Assembly (NCBI GenBank): GCA_020631735.1
Contig: CM036159.1
Coordinates: 21,429,511-21,493,510 of the forward strand
Reading direction: 5' to 3'
Length of the DNA: 64,000 nucleotides
From: Saccharum officinarum
Lineage: Eukaryota > Streptophyta > Magnoliopsida > Poales > Poaceae
This document shows positions 56,101-64,000 of this stretch, one piece after another. A program made the position numbers and the translations under genes. The notes below the pieces were generated by a model. That model did not search any database. It was not told the DNA's origin and saw only the letters and a program-made list of their open reading frames with translations. Position 1 is the first letter of the stretch; each line of letters starts with the position of its first letter.

Positions 56101-59100
56101 CTGCCACCATGCTCTTCACGCCACCGCGTTCCAATGTTCCACCACCACCGGAGGGCCACACCGTGCCGCGTTTCCACAAGCTCTCTTTTCCCACCTTTGA
56201 TGGCAAGGTGGATCCGCTCGGGTGGCTGAACAAGTGCGAGCAGTTCTTTCGCGCCCAGCACACCCCGGACGCCGATCGCGTGTGGCTCGCGTCCTACCAC
56301 TTGAGCGGTACAGCGCAGCAGTGGTATATCACTCTGGAGCGCGATGCCGGGTAACCCCACTGGGAACAGTTCAAGCTGCTCTGCCACCAGCGTTTCGGTC
56401 CGCCGATCAGTACCAACCATCTTTCGGATCTAGCGCGCCTACCGTTCACCTCCACCGTGGAGGCGTACCTGGAGACGTTCCAGGCGCGGCTCGCGCACGC
56501 GGGCCATCTCGCTCCACTCCAACAGGCCCAACTCTTCACCGGGGGGCTGCCGGAGGCTCTTCGCGTCGACGTTGAGCTGCACGAGCCCCAGGATCTCCAG
56601 CGTGCCATACGGCTGGCACGCGCCTACGAGCGCCGGAATGGGCCAGCACTCCTTGCCCTTCCGGCGCCGCCGCCGCGCCCACCTCGCCGCGCTCCAGGGG
56701 GTCTGCCCGCGCTACCAGCCCCGGGCGCCGGACAGGGCGCCCAGCCTTTGACGCCATCAGCTGCTCCTCCACGCCCATTCAAACGGCTGTCACCTAACGA
56801 AATGGCGGCTCGACGCAAGCAGGGGTTGTGTTACAACTGTGACGAGCCGTATGTGCGTGGCCACAAGTGCGCGCGCCTCTTCTACCTCGAAGCGGCCGAC
56901 TACAACGTCGAGGAGCCGGATGACGACGTTGCAGTGCCCACGGCTACCGAGGCCGTGGCCCCTGAGCAGGCCCCGTTCGACCCGGACGCCCCGCTGATCT
57001 CCCTCTCCGCGATCACAGGCATTCGGACAGAGGACACGATGAAGATTAGTGTCCGCGTGGGCAACCATGAGTTCACGGCGCTGGTCGATTCCGGCTCAAC
57101 GCATAACTTCATTAGTGGGCAGGCTGCACACCGTGTGGGCCTGTGGTTCCAGGACAGCCAAGGCGCCCACGTGACAGTGGCCAATGGCGACCGTGTGCCG
57201 TGTCGTGGGCTCGCGCATGACGTCGCCATTCGGATAGGCGATGAGTTCTTCACCATCGACTGCTACACTATCGGCCTCGACTGCTACGACATGATCCTTA
57301 GGACGACCTGGCTGCGCACCCTCGGTCCCATCCTGTGGGACTTCGACGACCTGTGCATGGCGTTCAACCACAATGGTCGTCGGGTGTTGTGGAAGGGGAT
57401 TGGCTCGACGCGCACCGACATCCCCCCTACAGGTCGCCTCCATGCCACCCGCCTGTTCATGGCCATGGGTTCGGAGCCGGCTCTGCTAGAGCGCCTGCTG
57501 GACTCCTACGGCGACGTTTTCGCCATGCCAGGGGGTCTGCCACCTGCCCGCCCATGCGACCACATGATCCATCTGAAGCCGGCAACAGAACCTGTGGCAG
57601 TGCGCCCCTACAGATATCCCCAACTCCAGAAGGATGAGTTGGAGACGCAGTGCGAGGACATGCTCCAACAAGGCATTATACGCCCCAGCACCTCACCCTT
57701 CTCAGCGCCTGTACTGTTGGTCAAGAAACAAGATGGAACGTGGCGGTTTTGCGTCGACTACCGCGCTCTAAACGCGGCAACAGTTAAAGATAAGTTCCCG
57801 ACACCGGTCATTGAGGAGCTGTTGGATGAACTCCATGGTGCAAAGTTTTTCACCAAGCTGGACCTCTGCTCCGGGTACCATCAGGTGCGCGTGCACCCCG
57901 AGGATGTGGCCAAGACGACATTCCGCACGCACCATGGCCATTTCGAATTTTTGGTCATGCCGTTCGGCCTCTCCAATGCGCCCTCGACGTTCCAAGCGCT
58001 CATGAACTTCGTCCTCAAGCCCTTTCTTCGGCGCTGCGTTTTGGTGTTCTTCGACGACATCCTTGTGTACAGTTCATCATGTACGGAACACCTACAGCAG
58101 CTGCGCGCCGTCCTCCAGGTGCTACGGGAACATCAGCTGCACATTAAATGCTCGAAGTGTTCCTTTGCCACCACCTCTGTTCAGTACCTCGGCCATGTCA
58201 TCTCAGAGGCGGGCGTTGCCATGGATACCACCAAGGTTGCAACGGTGCAATCCTAGCCACAGCCACGTTCAGCACGGGGACTGCGTGGTTTCCTTGGCTT
58301 GGCCGGATACTACCGGCACTTCATTCAGGATTTCGGCACCATAGCAGCACCCCTGACGCAGCTCCTACGCAAGGAGGCGTTCCAGTGGTCTGACGCTGCC
58401 ACAGCGGCGTTTGAGGCCCTCCAGAAGGCGCTTTCTGCAGCACCTGTGTTGCACCTACCTGACTTCAACAAGGATTTCATCGTTGACTGTGACGCGTCGG
58501 GTTCCGGATTTGGTGCAGTCCTACACCAAGGAGCCGGCCCCATTGCCTTCTTCAGCCGGCCGTTCGCTGCTCGTCATCTCAAGGTAGCGGCGTACGAGCG
58601 TGAACTCATCGGCCTGGTACATGCAGTCCGCCACTGGCGTCCCTATCTATGGGGGGGGGGGGCGTTCGTCGTCCGGACAGATCACTATGCATTGAAGTTT
58701 ATGCTCGACCAACGGCTTTCGACGATACCGTAGCATCATTGGATCAGCAAGTTGTTCGGCTTCGATTTCCGGGTGGAGTACCGTCCAGGCCGCCTCAACA
58801 CCGTCGCCGACGCCCTTTCACGCCGGGACGGCGATGAACCGCTGCTGGCGGCCCTGGCGCTGCAGGACCAACCCGCGGGGGAGGTCTCCGTGCCCACGTT
58901 CCAGCTGTTCGCCGACCTCCGCCGCGAGCTGGAGGCCTCCAGGGAGCTGCGGGCGTTCCGGGACGCCGTGGCTGCTGGTGACCACGGCGACTCCTGGCGC
59001 GTCCACGAGGGTCTCGTCCTCCACAAGGACCGCGTGTTTGTGCCGACCACCTCGGAGGTTCTTCCTGACGTCTTGCAGCTGGCACACACTGGCGGCCACG

Positions 59101-60872
59101 AGGGCATCCAGAAGACGCTCCAGCGCCTTCGCTCGGAGTTCTTCATCGAGCACGATCGCCGCGTCGTCCGTGACTATGTCCGTTCGTGTGCGACATGTCA
59201 GCGGAACAAAACAGAGACGCTGCACCCCGCCGGACTCCTGCAGCCACTGCCTGTGTCGTCCCGTGTCTGGGCGGACATCGCCATTGACTTCATCGAGGCC
59301 TTACCCAAGGTACATGGCAAGAGTGTTCTACTAACTGTGGTGGACAGGTTCTCCAAGTACGCCCACTTCATACCATTGGGGCATCCGTACACGGCGTCGT
59401 CGGTCGCGAGAGCCTTCTTCACCGACATTGTCCGGCTCCATGGCTTCCCCGACTCCATCGTCAGTGATCGCGACCCGGTGTTTACCAGGAACGTTTGGCG
59501 TGATCTCTTCCGTCAGGCCGGAGTGCAGCTCCGCATGAGCACTGCGTTTCACCCGCAGACGGATGGCCAGTCCGAGGCGGTCAATAAGACCATCGCCATG
59601 TACCTCCGATGTCTCACCGGCGACCGCCCTCGCGACTGGCTCGACTAGCTCCCATGGGCCGAATACTGCTACAACACAGCCTACCACTCAGCCCTGCAGA
59701 CTTCGCCGTTCACCGTGGTCTATGGACGTGCGCCTCCTGACCTCCTGCCCTATGCGCCGGGCACAGCGCGCACTGAGGCGGTTGACACGCTGTTCGCGAA
59801 CCGCGACGAGTTCCTCGCCGAGGTGCGCGTCCGTCTTCTTCAAGCTCAAGAATACGCCCGCAAGCACTACGACGCCAACCATCGTCCACTGGAGTTCGAC
59901 GTCGGGGATTGGGTGTGGCTGCGTCTTCTCAACTGTCCCACTCAGTCCCTGGCGCCGGGCAGTCGAGGCAAGCTCGGCCCAAGTATGCCGGGCCCTACAG
60001 GGTGCTCGAACGTGTGGGCAAGGTTTCCTACAAGCTGCAGTTGCCGAAGGGTGCCAGAATTCACGATGTTTTTCATGTAGGTGTGCTCAAGCCTCTACAT
60101 GGTCCTCCTCCGTCCACGGTGCCAGCACTGCCCCCTCTGCGTCATGGCAGGCCGCTCCTGCAGCCGGACCGGGTGCTCCGTGCTAGTCTGCACCGGGGCG
60201 TCTGGCACGTCTTGGTGCAGTGGGCCGACGTGCCTCCCTCTGACGCTACATGGGAGCAGCTCGACGAGTTCCGTGCGGCCCATCCCTCCTTCCAGCTCGA
60301 GGACGAGCTGTTCTCCGAGGGGGGGGAGAGATGTTATGGTGGGTCGCACCTACCAGAGGAAGAGGAGGCACAGTGGCTAGGCGCAGGCCACAAGCAGCGA
60401 GCCGTGCGCGGTCACCACGCCCAGCGTCCCGAGTCAATTGGCGTAGCATCAGAGTTTACTTCAGTTTGTTAGATTGGCTTGAGTAATTTTAGGAGGTTTG
60501 TTAGTCAAGTTTGTTAGCAAGTGCTACAATCGCCTATATTGGCCACACAGTCAGTTAATGAAATCTCAGCCTGGGATTGAGACTTACGTCTCCCTTGGGC
60601 TCCTAGCCAATCCGGTTCTTTAATGTCATTCTGTTTTTCCGCTCCGCGTGTTCCAGCCTCGCGCCGCCACGGTGCCGACTCGCCGCAGCCGGAGCAGCAA
60701 GCCTCATCCCATCGCCTCCCCTCCATACTTCCTCCGCAGCAAAGCTCGCCGCCGTAACAGAGGAAGATTCTAACTATGTGGAGTGCATAATTTATATATC
60801 TGCTTTGAATCGTGTGTCCACACATTGTTAGCTTCATGATAGCGCATTGCATGATGCCTTGGTTACATTCTC

Positions 60873-60924
<52 letters not shown>

Positions 60925-61646
60925 TAGCCTTTTGTCCCAAGCAAGTTGGGGCAGGCTAGAGATGAAACCCAAAAGAGATGAGAAACAGGGACCTTGGTTA
61001 CATTCTAGAACAAGAAATATATTTTGTTGTTTATTACTGCTGATTAGCAGCTGAATTGCTTGTGGGCAAGAACACTTATCTGTAGGACCATAGATCTTTG
61101 AATTTGTGCTGGATTTTTCAAATTAATGGTCAGTAGGTGGGTATAGTATTGCTGAGTTCAATGAGGTTCACTAATCCATGTTTGCTGTCCTTGTAACTAA
61201 GGACCAAAGCAGATTTTGAACCAAAAGGCATACTTTGACTCTGTTTCCAAGCAACAAATGCAAAGTCGATTTTTGCAAGTCATGTTTGGTGTAGGAAATC
61301 TACTGGCGCTAGTGTAACTCACTGCTTGCAAAGATAGTCCACATATGTGATTATTCCTCATTGCCATCTCATTTCTAAGGATAATAATCTAGTTCTAAAC
61401 ATCACTGCAGAGAAAGATGGAAAGATCAGAAAACGGCATGTTTTCCTTAAATCTGAGACTGTACCCTGGTAGATATGAGGTAATCATCTGCCCTTTTACA
61501 CCAATCATCTATATGCTTACATCCCCTGATAGTTTCCAAATGTGCTCCAGATTAAGTTTATCGTTGATGGTGTTTGGAAGAATGATCCGCTGCGACCCAC
61601 TGTGCACAACAATGGGCATGAAAACAACCTTCTGATTGTCACTTGA
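50148..61646 (+). CDS. PTST2/PTST3 (FLO6)-like CBM48 protein, plastid starch initiation; ten exons
   Basis: My hand-spliced exons are 50148-50704, 50792-50863, 50944-51065, 51404-51476, 51554-51735, 51819-52051, 52630-52775, 52861-53008, 61411-61479 and 61551-61646; all introns are GT-AG, and the frame is open for 565 codons. The N-terminus (MPALVPSLFLPIPALILPAP, then Arg/Ser-rich) resembles a plastid transit peptide. Exon 1 holds LEAAIYDFMCRSAKPGAFPT...GGWLSLGW, a block typical of the family. Exons 6-8 form a coiled coil (SRLQTLELDLSAALKTL; LRSIRAKIAVLEGKMALEI). The C-terminus is a CBM48 domain: IMWANPASDVLVVGSFDGW (exon 8), NGMFSLNLRLYPGRYE (exon 9), KFIVDGVWKNDPLRPTVHNN and ENNLLIVT (exon 10), with the Trp residues of the glucan site. 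In Arabidopsis and rice, family members bring starch synthase SS4 or isoamylase to glucans during granule initiation. I cannot separate PTST2/FLO6 from PTST3. Intron 8 (8.4 kb) is full of mobile elements. NPF gene lies convergent downstream. Confidence 0.87.
53171..53560 (-). mobile_element. LINE 3'-end fragment in intron 8 (minus strand)
   Basis: The plus strand begins TATTTTTTTTCGCAAACGTGCC then TTGCACGTGTTTCATTAAG, the complement of the usual grass LINE ending (TTAATGAAACACGTGC...A-tail). Only 3' UTR-like sequence is present, and no RT motif is visible; the right limit is approximate. Confidence 0.65.
54185..54765 (+). mobile_element. 5'-truncated LINE fragment in intron 8 (plus strand)
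   Basis: The ORF 54193-54393 encodes a zf-RVT motif (CVLCNMNVEEMAFHLFFTC, with Cys-x2-Cys and His-x-Cys ligands, then FSQHCWQFLG). It is followed by the remaining short ORF2 tail in other frames, a T-rich 3' UTR with AATAAAATC and an A-run near 54751-54757. It lacks endonuclease and RT. Confidence 0.7.
55073..55500 (+). repeat. 5' LTR of the Reina-type element
   Basis: Matches 60332-60759. No canonical TATA box is obvious; the ORFs running through it (55239 onward) are fusions of LTR sequence to the gag frame. Confidence 0.9.
55518..60331 (+). pseudogene. gag-pol of the Reina-type chromovirus
   Basis: Start ATG at 55518 (MSSSANTTPIL). Order: gag (FHKLSFPTFDGKVDPLGWL, QARLAHAGHLAPLQQAQLF); one knuckle, CYNCDEPYVRGHKC; protease LVDSGSTHNFIS; RT (CVDYRALNAATVKDKFP, FFTKLDLCSGYHQVRV, FDDILVYS near 58048); RNase H (VDCDASGSGFGAVL); integrase (HHCC ending CATCQRNK, then IDFIEALPK, VDRFSKYAHF, SDRDPVFT, HPQTDGQSEAVNK); and a chromodomain (WHVLVQWADVPPSDATWE). 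The frame is cut by stops at 56352, 58254, 58731 and 59646 and by a one-base loss near 59983, after which the frame moves by one. The final frame (59909-60472) reads on into the 3' LTR. No active protein can be made. Confidence 0.9.
60332..60759 (+). repeat. 3' LTR of the Reina-type element
   Basis: Copy of 55073-55500. The last pol frame continues across its first 140 bp to a stop near 60472. Followed by the GAGGA duplication. Confidence 0.9.
60872..60991 (-). mobile_element. 5'-truncated Au-type SINE with (TTG)n tail, in intron 8
   Basis: The plus strand shows a (CAA)n run (60872-60922) followed by CATAGCCTTTTGTCCCAAGC, AAGTTGGGGCAGGCTAGAG and ATGAAACCCAAAAG. On the minus strand this is a SINE 3' region ending in (TTG)n, as known for the Au SINE family. 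It is flanked by the 15-bp duplication CCTTGGTTACATTCT (60857-60871 and 60992-61006), which proves retroposition. The 5' Pol III promoter part is missing. Family name is from memory of the conserved core. Confidence 0.75.
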
Positions 61647-62651
61647 CTTGAAGTTTGCACCCCGGTAGTATTTTTGTAGATCATTTGCCTAGCTCATTGT
61701 TGGTATGGTTGATGCCAACTGATTAGATCGGTCCCTCCATGTAACTAATCAGCTTTCCCTAAAGTTTTTTCTTTCTTTTCTAGATAGGTGTGTACAACAT
61801 AAACAGTGGGTGTTTGAAATGCGTCACCCTGTTGAGATAGGAGAAGAAAGTAGCTGTGTATTCTTTTCTTGTCATCGTTCTCCCCGGTGTTGGTCCAGCT
61901 TCATGATTCTGGTTAACAATGTTGTAATGAACATATGCTGTGAAGGTGGTCTATTATCGAAATTATTCAAAAGTTGTTTGCAGGAGTTGCATTATCAACG
62001 TGCTATGTTTATCTGCATCTAACCCAAATAGGATGCACCTACCAGCTAGGAATCGCCGTAAAGGTTTTGTTTGCAGTGGGAAGAGTATTTGTTCCAGCCA
62101 AGGTAAAAACATCCTTGGGTCAATTTTATCTTTGTTGCCTCTGGGTAGGCTATATTGTAGCTGAAGTGCTGAACGATGAGTAGGTGCGCCATGAAGACCA
62201 ACCGGAAGTGAACTTTGAAGGCATTCGTTTATCCTGGTCAGCGTCACTGAAGTGTGAAGGCATGTCGTAGGAGGAAATGCTTGCAACCATTAGCTGGTAA
62301 CTGAACTAAAACTTTCATTCAATCTTACATCCATTTGTATTTCAGTTTAACCACTTACAAGTTACAAGAAACCAACTCTTTTGTTTCTTTCTCCTCTTTC
62401 ATCAGCCACATGATCATCCTATAGATTCAAATGAAAGGACCAGTGACAAAATTATAAAGTAATAAACAAAAAAAGAGGCATCGATATCAAACAACTACTA
62501 TGGTAAACACAAGTAATTATCATGACCTTATTCTAAGGTCCCCTTTTTTTCTCCTCTCCCAAGGCCATAACACAATTACCCAAGCCACCAACCAAGTTGC
62601 CATCATTCATGCCTGCACTCGTGATCGTGAGACGGCGGTCACCTCGGCGGA
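61647..62651. other. Intergenic region between convergent genes
   Basis: Contains the 3' UTR of the PTST-like gene and that of the NPF gene. The small frames at 61810-62022, 61974-62183 and 61963-62286 carry no recognised domain. AATAAA-type words occur near 62460 (plus AATAAAC). Confidence 0.5.
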
Positions 62652-64000
62652 TCAGTTGCTGGCCCCCTTGAACCTGTACCACCTGGCGCAGATGACGAAG
62701 TAGATGAGGTTAAAGACGCCGATGCCGGCGATGGTCCAGTAGAAGAGGTCGAGCCGGCCCTTGTTGAGGTCCTGCGCTAGCCAGTTCTGCCCGGAGCCCG
62801 TGGTCCGGTGCACGATGGTCACCAGGAAGCCGCTGAGGTAGTTGCCGAGCGCCAGGTTGCAGAAGGCGAGCGCCCCCGCCACGCTGCGCATGTGCTCCGG
62901 GATCTCCTTGTAGTAGAACTCGATCTGGCTGATGAGGTTGAATGCCTCTGACAGTCCCAGGATCATGAGCTGCGGCACCATCCACAGGCTGGACATGGCC
63001 GAGATCGCCCCGCCGGTGATGGTGGTGCCGAGCGTCGGTTGGCTCAGCGCGATGGCACGGCGCCGGTCCTCGACGATGGCCGAGATGACCATGGCCACGG
63101 TGGAGAGCGCGATGCCAATGCCCTGGCGCTGGAGCAGCGTGAACCCCTCCTCCTTGCCCGTTATCTTGCGGAGCTTGGGCAGCAGAAGGCGGTCGTAGAA
63201 GGGGATCCACAGAGTCTGCGCGAGCATGGCGAAGACGGTGAATGACGCGGCGGGGATCTGGAAGCCGCCGCGGCCGAGGTGGCGGTCGGACTGCAGCGCC
63301 GAGAGCACCACGTACGTGGACTGCTGCACCACGGCGACGTAGTAGATGATCCCCGTGGACCAGACGGGCACGATGCGGATGAGGCACTTGACCTCCTCCA
63401 CCTGCTGCACGCTGCAGAGCCTCCAGGGGTCCGCGGGCGCGGCGCCGCCGGGGCGCACCTCGTCCGGGGACGCCACGATGGCCGCCTTGTCGAGGCAGCG
63501 GAACTGGTCCGTGTGCGCCAGCTTGGTGACGATGGCGCTGGTGTGCGGCGGGTCGAAGAGGTCCTGCTTCGGGTCCTTGGGCTGCTTCAGCGACCGCTTC
63601 TTGAGCGCGGCCGCCAGCACCTGCACGACGCTGGTGAAGGGGCTCCCCTCGGGCGTCACCCGCACGTAGAGGCGCGTGCCCATGAAGAAGAGCACGCAGG
63701 CCAGGAACATGAGCGCCGTGGGGATGCCCAGCCCGATGGGCCAGCTCACGTTGCTCTGCACGTAGATGATGACGGTGGCGGAGATCATCATGGCCGCCGT
63801 GAAGGTGAAGTAGTACCAGTTGAAGAAGCTGTTGATGCCGCGCTTGCCGGACTCCGTGTTTGGGTCGAACTGGTCGGCGCCGAAGGGCATGCTGCAGGGG
63901 CGAATCCCCGCCGAGCCCAGCACCAGGAACGCGAAGGCGATGAAGAGCACCGCGAACTGGTACGACGTCGCCTTCTCGCAGGTCTCGCCCACGCCGCACT
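62652..64000 (-). CDS. NPF (NRT1/PTR family) proton-coupled transporter, C-terminal part; runs off window
   Basis: The minus-strand frame from the right edge to TGA at 62652-62654 encodes about 449 residues without interruption. Seen in order: GVGETCEKATSYQF, the membrane span FAVLFIAFAFLVLGSAGIRP with the PTR signature PCSMPFGADQFD, then RGINSFFNWYYFTFTAA (second PTR signature), a span before FMGTRLYVRV, a long hydrophilic loop (about residues 120-210), and spans including TGIIYYVAVVQQSTYVV, FTVFAMLAQTLWIPFYDRLL, ISAMSSLWMVPQLMILGLSE, the conserved IEFYYKEIPEHMRSVAGA, LALGNYLSGFLVTIVH and a final span at FYWTIAGIGVFNLIYFVI. This is the second two-thirds of a 12-span NPF protein; ExxER and the first spans lie outside. 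NPF members carry nitrate, peptides, hormones or glucosinolates with protons at plasma or vacuolar membranes. NPF2-like by resemblance; substrate unknown. Very GC-rich third positions cause a long shadow frame (62710-63999). Confidence 0.93.
   Translation of the reverse strand, partial: CGVGETCEKATSYQFAVLFIAFAFLVLGSAGIRPCSMPFGADQFDPNTESGKRGINSFFNWYYFTFTAAMMISATVIIYVQSNVSWPIGLGIPTALMFLACVLFFMGTRLYVRVTPEGSPFTSVVQVLAAALKKRSLKQPKDPKQDLFDPPHTSAIVTKLAHTDQFRCLDKAAIVASPDEVRPGGAAPADPWRLCSVQQVEEVKCLIRIVPVWSTGIIYYVAVVQQSTYVVLSALQSDRHLGRGGFQIPAASFTVFAMLAQTLWIPFYDRLLLPKLRKITGKEEGFTLLQRQGIGIALSTVAMVISAIVEDRRRAIALSQPTLGTTITGGAISAMSSLWMVPQLMILGLSEAFNLISQIEFYYKEIPEHMRSVAGALAFCNLALGNYLSGFLVTIVHRTTGSGQNWLAQDLNKGRLDLFYWTIAGIGVFNLIYFVICARWYRFKGASN

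Larger units (their letters stand above)
55073..60759 (+). mobile_element. Reina-type Ty3/gypsy chromovirus, full length (5.7 kb), in intron 8
   Basis: Two 428-bp LTRs (55073-55500 and 60332-60759) start TGTTATGG and end TAACA. TSD GAGGA is at 55068-55072 and 60760-60764. A primer site TGGTATCGGAG lies at 55504-55514 and a polypurine tract GAGGGGGGGGAGAGA at 60317-60331. The interior is gag-protease-RT-RNase H-integrase-chromodomain in one frame. Short LTRs, 5-6 kb length and a C-terminal chromodomain match the Reina lineage. The LTRs differ at about eight positions by eye, indicating a fairly recent insertion. It lies in the sense orientation of the host gene. Confidence 0.92.

Noticed and set aside
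62710..63999. 429-codon minus-strand ORF opposite in frame to the NPF gene
   Set aside because: Shadow of the GC-rich NPF coding sequence; Arg/His/Ala-rich with no domain.

Overview
The window is nuclear DNA of a grass, most likely an Andropogoneae member (the sugarcane, sorghum, Miscanthus and maize group). That placement is an inference from the retrotransposon families (SIRE/Maximus copia, Reina-type chromovirus, plant L1-type LINEs with zf-RVT and RNase H domains), Stowaway and Harbinger-like MITEs, spliced genes with GC-rich first exons, and the gene content. There are no prokaryotic features.

Layout. 1-9155 is intergenic DNA with a Harbinger-like MITE (804-1235) and a minus-strand, 5'-truncated LINE (1395-8032) split by a 2.9 kb solo LTR (2869-5747). 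An intron-containing tRNA-Tyr(GUA) lies at 9156-9243. 10327-23647 is a structurally complete 13.3 kb SIRE/Maximus-type copia element (plus strand, TSD GAAAC) with gag, a decayed pol and a long accessory (env-position) reading region. 23967-33419 is a second SIRE/Maximus-type copia element (minus strand), carrying a solo gypsy-like LTR (29809-30729) and missing most of its 5' LTR. At 33420 it joins a LINE ORF2 fragment (33420-35775). The poly(A) of that LINE sits in an F-box gene relic (minus strand, 35776-36903 plus 42890-43079). The F-box coding region was itself split by a LINE copy that carries ORF1 but no ORF2 (36904-42889), and that LINE was entered by a 3.7 kb solo LTR (38912-42648).

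The right third is the gene-bearing part. A small conserved single-exon gene lies at 44722-45003, next to a minisatellite. A ten-exon gene for a plastid CBM48 protein of the PTST2/PTST3 (FLO6-like) starch-initiation family spans 50148-61646. An NPF (NRT1/PTR) transporter on the minus strand runs off the right edge (62652-64000). The PTST-like gene reads in frame through all ten exons (565 codons by my hand-spliced model), although intron 8 is 8.4 kb and holds two LINE fragments, a full Reina-type chromovirus (55073-60759, TSD GAGGA) and an Au-type SINE relic.

The three intact-looking genes have unrelated roles (unknown; starch granule initiation; membrane transport of nitrate, peptides or other small solutes), and nothing suggests they act together. 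I did not find a clearly new biological system. The best leads are the shared palindromic GACCGGACGCGTCCGGTC-type clusters in two different copia families, LTRs that encode the end of pol, the ORF1-only LINE, and an in-frame 87-nt intron in the PTST-like gene. All boundaries and splice sites were read by eye; no database search or alignment was run.
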